Source of the DNA: CAITJF01 sp032654645
Lineage (GTDB): Bacteria > Pseudomonadota > Gammaproteobacteria > Burkholderiales > Gallionellaceae
Direction of reading: 5' to 3'
Length of the DNA stretch: 64,000 nt
Assembly: GCA_032654645.1 (NCBI GenBank)
Contig: JAULAW010000005.1
Location: forward strand, 434,001 to 498,000
This document shows, piece after piece, positions 51,800 through 61,165 of the stretch. The notes under the pieces are model-generated. The model was not told where the DNA came from, did not search any database, and was given only the letters and a program-made list of their open reading frames with translations. The stretch's first letter is position 1, and each line of letters opens with the position of its first letter. Both the position numbers and the translations under genes were made by a program.

Positions 51800-53107
51800 G
51801 GAGTCGTTAAACAATTAGTGTATCAATTTTAGCTCGCACTCGGATCAATCCTGTAGTTCCATTCGCCATGAAACGAATTCCGGGTGATGCGTATTTTTTC
51901 AAATTCTGCGTCACTTACCTTAATGCCTGACGGATACGAAGATTCATCCAGTTCGGCATGGACTTTCAGTCCCTTCCGAGTGGTCGTTCCGGCAATGAGA
52001 TTGACGATCACCTCGTGGCTAATCAAGGGCTGGCCGCGCCAATTCATGCTGATGTACGAGAACAGACGATGCTCGATCTTGTTCCATTTGCTAGTGCCCG
52101 GAGGCAGATGAGAGATGCTGATCGGGATATTGATCTCGTCAGCCAACCGCTGCAATTCCAATTTCCAAAGCCGTACCCGGCTACCGTTGCTACCGCCACC
52201 ATCTGCCGTGATCATCAGTTCCGTTGCCGCAGGATAACGCTGCCTGCCCATCGTATTCCACCAGCGGCGAATTGTTTCGACCGCGAAACTTGCCGTGTCG
52301 TGATCCGTCCCCACACTGACCCAACCCGTGTTGCTGGCAACATCGTAGACGCCATAGGGGTTCGCGCGCCCAAGCTCCTTATCGATGAAGTCGTGCACCT
52401 TGACTAATTCTGGCTTCCCCTCGGGGCGCCAAGTTGTGCCGTTGTTCTTGTACGCACCAACAAGCTCTTTCTTCTTTGTGTCAACCGAAATAACCGGATT
52501 GCCTGCCGCTAGACGTTGTCCGGTCTGGTCGTTGATGAACTCGAATTGGGCATTGCGGTCCGGATGATCCGTCCCTTCCAGCATCTTTCGGTTTGCCTGC
52601 AAGCTATAACCCAACTCCCGCAGCAAGTCGCCCACTTTCGGATAGCTCACCGAATGGCCGTTCACAGCCAGCTCACCAGCCAGCGTACGCAGGCTTTTGC
52701 AAGTCCAGCGCAGGGGTGATTCGGGATCACCCCGTGTCGTCGCTTCGACCAATTTCTCCAGCGCCGCCATCACGCCAGAATCGGTTTCGGTGACAGATTT
52801 TCTGCCAGCTCCCGCTTTGCGAATTCGCTTGCCCTGACTTTCAACCGCCATCTTTTCGGTTGCCAGCTCTTCCAATCCGGCATGAATTGCGCGCCGGGAC
52901 ACACCGGTAGCCTGTGCAACCCTTGTAACGCCGCCATGGCCTAACACCGCAGCTTCCGCAGCAGCAAACAGACGCCTCATCCGCTCGTCCAACGTCCATG
53001 CAAGCTTCTCGAACCGGGTGCGTATTTGTTTGAGGTCGTCTGCATTCGCCATGACGACAATCATAGCACCTTCGATTTATTTGTTACAGTTATTTATTAA
53101 CAGCTCC
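51800..53107 (-). mobile_element. ISAzo13-family insertion sequence
   Basis: Terminal GGAGTCGTTAAACAATTA (from 51800) and GGAGCTGTTAATAAATAA (complement, to 53107) are imperfect inverted repeats around a single intact transposase gene. TTA adjoins both ends, possibly a 3-bp target duplication. It lies 22 bases from the decayed IS end at 51777. Confidence 0.75.
51829..53064 (-). CDS. ISAzo13-family transposase
   Basis: 411-residue transposase. It has an N-terminal helix-turn-helix (GGVTRVAQATGVSRRAIHAGLEEL) and the DDE core recognisable as ISAzo13: PVISVDTKKKELVGAYKNNG, ITADGGGSNGSRVRLWK and HLPPGTSKWNKIEHRLFSYI. No stops or shifts, so potentially active. Starts could be either Met of MIVVMANADD. 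Confidence 0.92.
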   Translation of the reverse strand: MIVVMANADDLKQIRTRFEKLAWTLDERMRRLFAAAEAAVLGHGGVTRVAQATGVSRRAIHAGLEELATEKMAVESQGKRIRKAGAGRKSVTETDSGVMAALEKLVEATTRGDPESPLRWTCKSLRTLAGELAVNGHSVSYPKVGDLLRELGYSLQANRKMLEGTDHPDRNAQFEFINDQTGQRLAAGNPVISVDTKKKELVGAYKNNGTTWRPEGKPELVKVHDFIDKELGRANPYGVYDVASNTGWVSVGTDHDTASFAVETIRRWWNTMGRQRYPAATELMITADGGGSNGSRVRLWKLELQRLADEINIPISISHLPPGTSKWNKIEHRLFSYISMNWRGQPLISHEVIVNLIAGTTTRKGLKVHAELDESSYPSGIKVSDAEFEKIRITRNSFHGEWNYRIDPSAS

Positions 53108-53168
53108 TTAGCACAGGGTATGATCAAATTCGTCTGGCAGGACAGGTGGCGTTGGTGTAGATTGTTTT

Positions 53169-53603
53169 CTATGTCCCAGTGTATTGCTGTCCTGTTGACG
53201 GTCTGAGTTGAACCAATTCCCCATCCTGATTAAAAGCAAGAAAGCTTCCGATGTTGCCATCCTGAATAGACTTAATCATAACTTTCAAGGGTTGTTCTGT
53301 ATCTTTGCTGGTTGGCGCGCTTCCGGATTTTCCTGGCATGCAAGCCACAAACACGATATCCCAGCTCTTTCCTGTCTGATGGGATTCCTCAACCAAACTG
53401 GCAAACGCCACACGCTCACTCGCCAGCTTATCGACACACATTACCGGCGTTAGAGCTCCTCCTTTCCGTGCTTTAAATTGCTTTTCCTGGTCTTTGGTGT
53501 GCTCATCCGGCAAATCGGCGCTGGTAAATACAAACAGCACACGTTGCGGTTCAACCTGCATGTTTGCGGCATTCAATAAATCTTCATAACTTGATATGTT
53601 CAC
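53169..53603 (-). CDS. Conserved hypothetical protein (family often mislabelled ribonucleotide reductase alpha)
   Basis: 144 residues beginning MNISSYEDLLNAANMQVEPQ, with VLFVFTSADLPDEHT, GGALTPVMCVDKLASE and SWDIVFVACMPGKSG. I recognise a widespread proteobacterial small-protein family sometimes named ribonucleotide reductase subunit alpha in databases. There is no trace of reductase active-site cysteines or barrel, so that name should not be trusted. Function unknown; cytoplasmic by appearance. Confidence 0.7.
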   Translation of the reverse strand: MNISSYEDLLNAANMQVEPQRVLFVFTSADLPDEHTKDQEKQFKARKGGALTPVMCVDKLASERVAFASLVEESHQTGKSWDIVFVACMPGKSGSAPTSKDTEQPLKVMIKSIQDGNIGSFLAFNQDGELVQLRPSTGQQYTGT

Positions 53604-53733
53604 AATACACTGCCCTTTAAAAAATAATCAGTAAATAGTTTTCTGCTTGTTTCCACACGCGGCGTGGAAGGTTAAAAGGGGCGATTCGCTTTGTGTTCGC
53701 GCCAAAGAAAACTTGTGAAAAATCCACATTCAC

Positions 53734-54126
53734 CTACTTCTTCACGCAGGCGAATTTCCACAAAATTTCGGTGCCGCTGTCAGGCGGGATTGGCTTCCAC
53801 TTTGTGGTAAAAGAGTCACTATAAACCACTTTACCACTGCCCATATTCCCAGAGTGCTGAGATGAGGCGCGCCTTCTGGATTTTATTTCCATGCAGTCGT
53901 ATTCATTTTGATCCTTCGTCGATAGATACGCATCGCCCATATCTTTATGAGCCGTCTTAAAGTCGGTCAGATGCCACATCTTCGCCATATTGCCCTCCCT
54001 TTGAGTAGCGGCGGAATCGACGTAGATGGTGGTGTTTTCATTTCTTCCAACTTCTATCCACACCGCCATCGCACTATTGCTATTACTCGCAATAACCAGC
54101 AACAACATCAAAATAATTTTACGCAT
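53734..54126 (-). CDS. Small secreted protein, surface-adhesin-E-like domain
   Basis: 130 residues with a signal peptide (MRKIILMLLLVIASNSNSAMA). The mature part WIEVGRNENTTIYVDSAATQREGNMAKMWHL resembles the surface-adhesin protein E (PF16747-type) domain common in betaproteobacteria. Two cysteines (YDCMEIK and FACVKK) could form a disulfide. Role unknown, likely periplasmic. Confidence 0.65.
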   Translation of the reverse strand: MRKIILMLLLVIASNSNSAMAVWIEVGRNENTTIYVDSAATQREGNMAKMWHLTDFKTAHKDMGDAYLSTKDQNEYDCMEIKSRRRASSQHSGNMGSGKVVYSDSFTTKWKPIPPDSGTEILWKFACVKK

Positions 54127-54300
54127 TGCAACCCCTTATAAGTCGAACTTCAACCGTAATTTTTAATTTCCAGAATATTCATCGCCTCTTTCCTCTGTAC
54201 CTAACTAACGGCTGAAACAACTACGCACAAGAGGGAAGTGAGACCCGTGGAGTTTCCATCGGGATTTGTCCGCGCGAATAGCTTGGCCTGATCTCACCCG

Positions 54301-55167
54301 CTACAGCGCGTAGCGCGACGCCATGAACCTGGCTCTTTCTCCAACCGCGCCGAGCAAGGCAACACCAAATTGCGGATTGTCTCTCACCAGGTCAAGAAAT
54401 ACATTGCGGCTGATTGCCAACAACGAGCAATCGGTTTCCGCAACCGCGCTGGCGAGCCGCTCCGTGCGCTCGAGCAGCGCCAATTCGCCGAACATGCCGC
54501 CCGGCCTGATTACTTCCACGAGACTATTCTGTATGGTGACCTCCACGCGACCCTCCAGCACCACATACATCAGGATACCCCCCTGGCCTTCCTGCATGAT
54601 TATTTTGCCCTGCCCATAATGCTTACGTGCGCCATCCCCGAGTTTGCGTACCAGGTATGCCTGCAACTTCTTATCGAACTCCACGGATTCCTTCCGCTCT
54701 TCGCCTGCAGACAGCATTCCGTCCCCATTCAGCCTGGCTATCATTTTACGCAGGCGCCCTGCCATGATGTTCATCAATGTGAGCGCGAATTCTGGAGTTT
54801 TGCGCAGGGCGGACTGGAACTGCCTATCGTCCAGCGCAATGAGCCTGCACGCGGTTTTTGCTGTTGCCGTGGCGCTCCTCGCCGCCTGGGTGATGGGAGC
54901 CAGCTCCCCGAATATCTCGTTTTTCAGGATTGTGCATACGGGCTTTTTCTTTACCGTAAGGTCAACTTCACCTTCCAGCAGCAGGTACATCTTGTTGCGC
55001 TTGATAAACAACCGGTTTCCTTTTTCATCCTCGGCGAAAATGATATTGCCCGCCGCAACATTCTCCACTTTTCCCGCAGATTTAAAGAACTCCAGGGCGA
55101 CAGCCGCGACTTGGCTCAATTCGGCAGGAGGTATGGTGAAATTATGCTCGTTCATTTCTGGTTTCAT
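54301..55167 (-). CDS. Protein with two cyclic-nucleotide-binding (Crp-type) domains
   Basis: 288 residues, two cNMP-binding beta-barrels: first with YLLLEGEVDLTVKKKPVCTILKNEIFGELAPI (residues about 60-95), second with MYVVLEGRVEVTIQNSLVEVIRPGGMFGELALLERTERLASAVAET. The phosphate-binding cassette shows GELA in both, but the Arg-Ser/Thr pair is RSAT in the first and RLAS in the second, so ligand binding is uncertain. No DNA-binding domain follows, so it is a sensor or regulatory subunit rather than a Crp-like activator. Confidence 0.85.
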   Translation of the reverse strand: MKPEMNEHNFTIPPAELSQVAAVALEFFKSAGKVENVAAGNIIFAEDEKGNRLFIKRNKMYLLLEGEVDLTVKKKPVCTILKNEIFGELAPITQAARSATATAKTACRLIALDDRQFQSALRKTPEFALTLMNIMAGRLRKMIARLNGDGMLSAGEERKESVEFDKKLQAYLVRKLGDGARKHYGQGKIIMQEGQGGILMYVVLEGRVEVTIQNSLVEVIRPGGMFGELALLERTERLASAVAETDCSLLAISRNVFLDLVRDNPQFGVALLGAVGERARFMASRYAL

Positions 55168-55433
55168 GGCAAGCTATTATCATGGCGCTTCACGCGTCTT
55201 GCCGGCTATTAGGAATAAAGTTCAACCGCATGTCCACAAGTATCCTTAACCTCCGCAACTCAGTCAAATGCTTACGCTAAGGCGCAGATTTGCTGCTCAC
55301 GAAAACAATGTAACAGCCACGAGGAGGCGCTCATTGAGTTTTAGAAGTGCCATATTGTGCACGCTCCGGCCCATGCACTCCGAACTTCTTTTCCTGGCCG
55401 CCGCACGCTGGTTTTTTGAAAAGGCTTCGCTAG

Positions 55434-55901
55434 CAGCCTGTCTGGCTTCCCGTTAATCTCAACAACAACTCGGACTTGCCGAGCGGATTTGATCGTGATT
55501 TCATAAATTGCATTTTCAGTTTCTCATCAAACTGTTTTTGGTCGCTTGATAACGGTCATTTTCATCGCAAATCGCCTCGTTGCCGCTCAAAACTACCCCG
55601 CCAACACGAACACCAGCGGGAGCGATCCGTATCACCCGGCATTGCTGGTGCCGTAGGCGCGTTCCATGGGCTTCAGGTCCAGCTGATCGACAATCTCAAC
55701 AACAAATCGCGACAAGTGATGCTCCGGTAGCCAGTCGCTCATCGAAGGCGGGAACAGGTAGTTCATGTCACGTTTGATCGGCTTGAAGCGGCTCATGGAA
55801 TTATATTCAACTTATTGATTAACAAGCGTAATTATACCGCACCGCAACTGTAATTTGTTGGTTGTTTACGATATTTTTTATCGTGGAAGCCAGACAGGCT
55901 G
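55434..55901. mobile_element. Internally deleted IS1182-family derivative (468-bp MITE-like copy)
   Basis: Carries both ends of the neighbouring full IS: the left part (55434-55606) is near-identical to 55906-56083 and the right part (55647-55901) to 57270-57525, while the transposase body is missing. It is flanked by CTAG at 55430-55433 and 55902-55905. It abuts the full copy, sharing the middle CTAG. Confidence 0.88.
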
Positions 55902-55905
55902 CTAG

Positions 55906-57525
55906 CAGCCTGTCTGGCTTCCCGTTAATCTCAACAACAACTCGGACTTGCCGAGCGGATTTGATCGTGATTTCATAAATTGCATTTTCAGTTTCTCATC
56001 AAACTGTTTTTGGTCGCTTGATAACGGTCATTTTCATCGCAAATCGCCTCGTTGCCGCTCAAAACTACCCCGCCAACACGAACATTCGCTTCAAATTCCA
56101 CGCCATCGCGACCAGATTAAACTCGCCGCTGACGTTTTCCAATCCCCGCAACGAGAATTGCCGGAATCCCAGTATCGCCTTGATGATGCCGAACACCGGT
56201 TCCACCGTGCATTTGCGTTTCGCATAGAGTGCCCGCCCCGCCATCGTCAGCAGCAAATGGCGCATCTTCTCGACCTCCGTGGCATCCGCCGATAGTGGCG
56301 GCGGCTCGGTGAATCGCGCCATCGGGTCGGGGTGGTGTTCCTCGCGCTTCACCGCGATCAACGGGGTGATTTTCTGTTCGCCGCAGGCATTGACGTTGGC
56401 CTCCGAGAAATAACCCGTGTCCGCGACCAGATTGCCGGGCTTGCCCAGCTCGACCGGCAATGCCTTGAGCTGTTCGAGTATCGGTTCGACTTGCTGCTTG
56501 TCGTTGCACGCCTGCACGGTGTTGCTCGTCACGATCAGCATGCTGTCCATGTCCACCGCAATCTGGCTGTTGTAGCACTGGTCGAACCCGCCGTCGGATA
56601 CTTTCATGATGCGCGATTCTTCGTCGGTGAGGTTGATCTGGTCTTTGTCCTGCGCGCCTTCCACAGGGGGAGCAGGAGGTTTGCCCCGAGGTTTGTTTCC
56701 GCTTTCCTTTGCCTTCGCTTCGCGCTTGGCAAGCTTGGCCTGGTAGTCGGCTTGCTCTTGCTCGAACCGTTCTTTGGCGCGCTCTTCGATCTTGGCTTTA
56801 GCCCCGGCGATAGCCTTGAGGCGATCTTCGCGGCGGGCGATCTCGTCGGGCAGGTTCATGCCGTCCGGTATCTTCTCGTTGTCCGCCGCTTCGGCCAGCT
56901 CCATGAGCTTCTTTACTTCGCATTTCAGTTGTTCTTCCAGCTTATTGATGTGCCCGTAACTCATGGCGCTGTGTTTGGATGCGTTGGCTTTGATCTTGCT
57001 GCCGTCCAGCGCGATGTTGCCGAGGTTGAGCACGCCCAGGGTGCGGGCGATCAACAGGACTTGCACCATCAGCCCTTCGATCTCTTTCAGGAACCGTTTG
57101 CGGAAGGTGTTCAGCGTGTTGTGGTCGGGGTGCTCGTCTGCGGCCACAAAGCGGAAGGCGACCGAATCGTAGGTGGCGTTTTCCAGCTTGCGGCTGGAGA
57201 ACACGCCCGTGGCGTAGCCGTAAACCAGAACGGACAGCAGCAATGCCGGGTGATACGGATCGCTCCCGCTGGTGCCGTAGGCGCGTTCCATGGGCTTCAG
57301 GTCCAGCTGATCGACAATCTCAACAACAAATCGCGACAAGTGATGCTCCGGTAGCCAGTCGCTCATCGAAGGCGGGAACAGGTAGTTCATGTCACGTTTG
57401 ATCGGCTTGAAGCGGCTCATGGAATTATATTCAACTTATTGATTAACAAGCGTAATTATACCGCACCGCAACTGTAATTTGTTGGTTGTTTACGATATTT
57501 TTTATCGTGGAAGCCAGACAGGCTG
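55906..57525 (-). mobile_element. IS1182-family insertion sequence (full copy)
   Basis: Inverted ends CAGCCTGTCTGGCTTCC and GGAAGCCAGACAGGCTG are perfect complements; CTAG flanks both sides (55902-55905, 57526-57529), the short palindromic target expected for this family. One transposase gene, intact. Confidence 0.9.
56065..57420 (-). CDS. IS1182-family transposase
   Basis: 451-residue DDE transposase: N-terminal SRFKPIKRDMNYLFPPSMSDWLPEHHLSRF (typical IS1182 start), ALDGSKIKANASKH with the first catalytic Asp, NLVADTGYFSEANV with the second, and YAKRKCTVEPVFGIIKAILGFRQF with the Glu. No interruptions. The first ~50 codons are duplicated in the deleted derivative next door. Confidence 0.94.
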   Translation of the reverse strand: MSRFKPIKRDMNYLFPPSMSDWLPEHHLSRFVVEIVDQLDLKPMERAYGTSGSDPYHPALLLSVLVYGYATGVFSSRKLENATYDSVAFRFVAADEHPDHNTLNTFRKRFLKEIEGLMVQVLLIARTLGVLNLGNIALDGSKIKANASKHSAMSYGHINKLEEQLKCEVKKLMELAEAADNEKIPDGMNLPDEIARREDRLKAIAGAKAKIEERAKERFEQEQADYQAKLAKREAKAKESGNKPRGKPPAPPVEGAQDKDQINLTDEESRIMKVSDGGFDQCYNSQIAVDMDSMLIVTSNTVQACNDKQQVEPILEQLKALPVELGKPGNLVADTGYFSEANVNACGEQKITPLIAVKREEHHPDPMARFTEPPPLSADATEVEKMRHLLLTMAGRALYAKRKCTVEPVFGIIKAILGFRQFSLRGLENVSGEFNLVAMAWNLKRMFVLAG

Positions 57526-57831
57526 CTAGGGTTTTATTACAGTACAGTTCCACGACAATCCCGCACATTCGTATCCGCCAGCCTGGCAATTAACCTTGTC
57601 GCCTACCAACAAACCTGGTTGCTTCTGGTTGGTCAGATCGCTGCATTGTTCCTGGTTGCAGATGGTGGTGATCTTGTTATCTCCAATCTTTGCAATCTTG
57701 CCTTCAATGCTGTCTCCCTGTTTCCAGTTTTCTCCAGTTGCCGGATTGATTTCTCCAATTTCAGTTGCAAACGTATTTACCGCGAAAGTCAGCATAGCCA
57801 CAACCCATATTTTTTGCCAAGAAGTCTTCAT
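57526..57831 (-). CDS. Small secreted hypothetical protein trapped between two IS elements
   Basis: 101 residues with a signal peptide (MKTSWQKIWVVAMLTFAVNTFA) and six cysteines in the mature part (ICNQEQCSD, VNCQAGGYECAGLSWNC), so disulfides are likely. I do not recognise the family. Both termini touch mobile elements. The ATG lies in the 5-bp target duplication of the IS at 57833-59721, which cut off the native ribosome site (now at 59735-59739). The TAG stop is the CTAG target of the IS1182 copy; re-joining the flanks keeps the same stop. Expression is probably abolished or driven by the IS. Confidence 0.6.
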   Translation of the reverse strand: MKTSWQKIWVVAMLTFAVNTFATEIGEINPATGENWKQGDSIEGKIAKIGDNKITTICNQEQCSDLTNQKQPGLLVGDKVNCQAGGYECAGLSWNCTVIKP

Positions 57832-57862
57832 TACTGGACAGTGCTAACTTTACCATTCCCCT

Positions 57863-58648
57863 TCATGCGGCCATTCGGTCGGTAACTGAGTCCAGGTCAT
57901 AGCGGTAGTAATTTTCCATTATTTTCTTGAGGCCAGGGTCTAGCTTTGGAAACGAGAAAAATGCTGGAATGGCCGTGCGCAGTGCGTTTGCGACGATAAG
58001 CTCGGAAGGCGGGAGCGCCGGATTCATGGTGCGGAGCCAACTGCGGAAACAACGCCACACCTCTGCTGTATGGTTCAGTGAGAGATGCTGTAGCAAGCCT
58101 TGGGCGATGCAGCCAAGCTGCACATGGATGTGGTAGGCGCGCAGCTTGCGGCGGATGGCGGCACGATAGGAGTCGGTGGTGCGATGCAGGTACTGATCGC
58201 CATCACCACGGCGCAGAGGCTTCATGGCAGCCATCCAGAAATGGTAGGCATAAGCGCCGAGGACGTGGACGGCCTGCCGGAAGCCCAGCTCAATCTTGAA
58301 CCTATAGCCGTAGAGCTGGAGTATCTCCAGAGACGCGAGTGAGGTATCCGTGCACAGCAGGAATATTGTTCCACGAACCGGATGGTGGACGATCACAAAA
58401 CGGACGATGCGGGCGACCGGGCGCCACAGTAAATCCACGCAGCGGAAACGCACGGTCACGTCGTTCTCGCCATAGACGGGGCTGGGGGCGGAGGTAAAAG
58501 CGGCATTATCCCTGGCGAGGTCCTTGAGACGAACCTTGTCGCCGTAGATTCGCGGTCGCCCTTTGCCGCGACGCGGCGCGTCGGGTACGGGCAGGTAGGC
58601 GACCGCGTTGCTTTTGGCGCGAGTCACGAGCTGATGCCCTTTGGCCAC
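57863..58648 (-). pseudogene. Transposase C-terminal half (minus strand)
   Basis: 261 codons: KGHQLVTRAKSNAVAYLPV, then RGKGRPRIYGDKVRLKDL, LYGYRFKIELGFRQAVHVLGAYAYHFWM and a C-terminal region. This is the second half of a DDE transposase (the GYRFKIELGFRQ segment carries the final catalytic Glu). The N-terminal half is on the opposite strand immediately to the right. Without it the protein cannot be active. Confidence 0.75.
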
Positions 58649-58662
58649 GCACTTTCTTCTGG

Positions 58663-59274
58663 ATGGTTTTTGTCCTGATGGGTTTATGCAGCCGCGCCGA
58701 CAACGCCGGTGTCACGAGTTTTGTCCGCGTCCTGAACTTCCGGGGCGAGGCCTACCATCGCTTTCTTCATCTCTTTCACAGCAAGGGCGTCGACCTGGAC
58801 ATGCTCACCGCCTGCTGGGTTCGCCTCTGCCTTACCTTGTTCCGCCCGTTTCAGATCGGACAGCACCTCGTCTGTCTCGCCGATGGGATCAAGGCGCCCA
58901 AAGAAGGGAAGCGCATGCCCGCCGTGAAATACCTGCACCAGCAATCGGCGAGCAATTCCAAACCCGAATACATCATGGGGCATTCGCTCCAGGCCATCTC
59001 GCTACTGGTTCACGGCCCTGCCGGACAGGTGGCCGCCGTGCCGCTCACTTCGCGCATTCACGAAGGCCTGGTGTTTTCCAACCGGGATGCAAGAACCCTG
59101 CTCGACAAGCTGGTGGCGCTACTGTTTTCGGTGGCCGTCGTCTGGGATCGCCAGGTGCTGCTCATCGCCGACGCCTACTACGCGAGCGGCAAGATCATCC
59201 GCCCACTCCTGACCGGCTACACGCTGGACGGAGGGAACGCACCGTTTGCAACCACTCGATCCATAGTGTCATAG
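58663..59274 (+). pseudogene. Transposase N-terminal half (plus strand)
   Basis: 203 codons containing LADGIKAPKEGKRMPAVKYL (first catalytic Asp region), SNSKPEYIMGHSLQAISLL, and VLLIADAYYASGKIIRPLL (second Asp). In an intact gene the next residues would be the KGHQLVTRAKSN that begin the minus-strand piece. After RPLL the frame runs into unrelated sequence (GYTLDGGNAPF). Together the two pieces look like one transposase whose N-terminal half has been inverted. Confidence 0.75.
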
Positions 59275-59347
59275 CAAAGTTCTCCTGTCGCAAGTGTAAG
59301 CCGATAGCATTATAGTGCTATCGGCCAAACAGTGCTATGCTTTCGCC

Positions 59348-59692
59348 ATGGACATCAAGCTGGAAGCCCGGATCGAACGTCAGATCGAGAAGATCAAGCG
59401 CGACCTCGTCGCGCTGGGGGACTTGCGGCCTGGCAGCCTGTCAACCCAATACAATGTCTGCGGCTCGCCCGGTTGCCGCTGCAAGGCATCACCGCCGGAG
59501 AAGCACGGGCCTTACTATCAGGTCAGCTTCACACGGAAGGGAAAGAGCAGCAGTAAGTTCGTAAAGAAGAAGGATTTGCCTGCGATCCGCAAGCAATTGA
59601 AAAACTACGAGCGCATGAAGCTCCTCATGGATCGGTGGATTGATTTGGCTACAGAGCTATCAAATCTCCGACTCACCAAAGAAAAGGACTGA
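59348..59692 (+). CDS. DUF6788-type IS accessory protein
   Basis: 114 residues from ATG 59348 (MDIKLEARIERQIEKIKRDL). It contains RPGSLSTQYNVCGSPGCRCK and GPYYQVSFTRKGKSSSKFV, the Cys-containing domain that I recall as DUF6788, usually found beside transposases. Likely a small DNA- or zinc-binding helper. It lies within the IS boundaries, downstream of a GCCGATAGCATTATAGTGCTATCGGC-like hairpin (about 59301-59326). Confidence 0.65.
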   Translation: MDIKLEARIERQIEKIKRDLVALGDLRPGSLSTQYNVCGSPGCRCKASPPEKHGPYYQVSFTRKGKSSSKFVKKKDLPAIRKQLKNYERMKLLMDRWIDLATELSNLRLTKEKD

Positions 59693-59734
59693 AGTGAGAG
59701 GAGAACTTGTCACTGTCCAGTTCATTACCCTATA

Positions 59735-59739
59735 CCTCC
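59735..59739 (-). promoter_or_regulatory. Orphaned ribosome-binding site of the 57526-57831 gene
   Basis: On the minus strand GGAGG is followed, nine bases on, by AATGA (the TCATT target duplication). Removing the IS would place this site directly before the ATG of the 101-residue gene 1.9 kb away. The 273-base stretch 59693-59965 holds no other gene. Confidence 0.65.
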
Positions 59740-59965
59740 ATAGATTGTTAAATTTACCATGGATCACAGAACCGTCCCGATCAATATCATAACTCACAAC
59801 TAAAATGTAGAAGGCTAATGCCCCGACAATCTTTTGGCTATGCGCTCAGGTATTGGCGATCTTGTCGCGATCATTGCTGAGTCCTGTTCAGAGTGCTATC
59901 TTAGGCGAGAATTCTATGCTGTTTATCGCGTAGCTGCGAAACGTTAGATTAGCGGGAGACATAAC

Positions 59966-61165
59966 ATGAGCAAACAAATCCAGGAAGCCTATATCGTCGC
60001 TGCGACGCGTACACCGGTTGGCAAGGCGCCGCGCGGGATGTTCCGCAACACTCGCCCTGACGATCTATTGGCGCATGTGTTGAGGAGCGTGCTGGCGCAG
60101 GCGCCATCACTTGATTCTGCGGCGGTGGGCGATGTGATTGCGGGGTGCGCGATGCCGGAGGCGGAACAGGGGATGAATGTGGCGCGCATTGCACTCTTGC
60201 TGGCTGGACTGCCGAATAATGTGCCGGGCATGACGGTGAACCGCTTCTGTTCTTCCGGCTTGCAGGCGGTGGCGCTGGCGGCGGATCGCATCCGGCTGGG
60301 CGAAGCTGAGGTGATGATCGCAGCAGGCACGGAGAGCATGAGCATGGTGCCGATGATGGGCAACAAGATCGCGTTCAATCCGGCGATGTTCGCGGATAAC
60401 GAGCATGTCGCCATCGCTTATGGAATGGGCCTGACAGCGGAGAAGGTGGCGGAGCGATGGAAGGTGTCGCGCGAGGCGCAGGATGAATTCGCACTGAGCA
60501 GCCATCGGCGAGCCATGCAGGCCATCATGAATGGCGAGTTCAAGGACGAAATTTCACCGTATCGCATCGAAGATCATGTGCCGGATTTGAATGCGCGCGT
60601 CGTAATAACGAAGACGCGCGAAGTGGCGCAGGACGAAGGGCCGCGCGCCGATACTTCAGTCGAGGCGCTGGGCAAACTCAAACCCGTGTTCGCGCAGAAA
60701 GGCTCGGTCACGGCGGGCAACAGTTCGCAGATGTCGGATGGGGCGGGTGCTGTGCTGCTGTGCAGCGAGGCGTCTCTGAAGCGCTACAACCTCACGCCCA
60801 TCGGCAAGTTCCTTGGTTTCAGCGTCGCGGGCGTGCCGCCGGAGATCATGGGCATCGGCCCGAAAGAAGCGATCCCGCGCGTGTTAAAGCAGGTTGGCTT
60901 GAGCCTGAACGATATGGGCTGGATCGAATTGAATGAAGCTTTCGCCGCGCAGTCGCTGGCGGTGATCGGCGATGTCGGCCTCGACCCGGCTATCGTGAAT
61001 CCGCTCGGTGGTGCGATTGCATTGGGTCACCCACTCGGCGCGACCGGTGCGATCCGCACCGCGACTCTGCTGCATGGCCTGCGCAGGCGCAAGCAGAAAT
61101 ACGGCATGGTCACCATGTGCATCGGCACCGGCATGGGTGCGGCGGGTATCTTCGAAGCACTGTGA
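59966..61165 (+). CDS. Acetyl-CoA C-acyltransferase (thiolase)
   Basis: 399-residue thiolase that cleaves 3-ketoacyl-CoA (beta-oxidation) or condenses acetyl-CoA. The nucleophile Cys lies in NRFCSSGLQA, followed by GTESMSMVPM, NEAFAAQ, the GGAIALGHPLGATGAI His region and the second Cys in CIGTGMGAAG. Full length. AGCGGGAGACATAAC before the ATG is a good ribosome site. No fadB-like gene is adjacent in the window; the downstream gene overlaps its stop (GTGA). Confidence 0.94.
   Translation: MSKQIQEAYIVAATRTPVGKAPRGMFRNTRPDDLLAHVLRSVLAQAPSLDSAAVGDVIAGCAMPEAEQGMNVARIALLLAGLPNNVPGMTVNRFCSSGLQAVALAADRIRLGEAEVMIAAGTESMSMVPMMGNKIAFNPAMFADNEHVAIAYGMGLTAEKVAERWKVSREAQDEFALSSHRRAMQAIMNGEFKDEISPYRIEDHVPDLNARVVITKTREVAQDEGPRADTSVEALGKLKPVFAQKGSVTAGNSSQMSDGAGAVLLCSEASLKRYNLTPIGKFLGFSVAGVPPEIMGIGPKEAIPRVLKQVGLSLNDMGWIELNEAFAAQSLAVIGDVGLDPAIVNPLGGAIALGHPLGATGAIRTATLLHGLRRRKQKYGMVTMCIGTGMGAAGIFEAL

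Larger units (their letters stand above)
57833..59721. mobile_element. Insertion sequence with rearranged transposase and DUF6788 gene
   Basis: Ends ACTGGACAGTG (57833-57843) and its complement CACTGTCCAGT (59711-59721) are inverted repeats; TCATT is directly repeated outside (57828-57832 and 59722-59726), a 5-bp target duplication. So it came in as one unit, yet its transposase is now in two opposed pieces. A DUF6788 gene rides inside. Confidence 0.8.

Noticed and set aside
53169..53603. Annotation as ribonucleotide reductase subunit alpha
   Set aside because: Only 144 residues and no catalytic cysteines or nucleotide sites; the database name for this family is misleading.
55268..55456. 62-residue plus ORF before the IS1182 copies
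   Set aside because: Arg-rich, no ribosome site, and its end is read from the IS terminus; not convincing as a gene.
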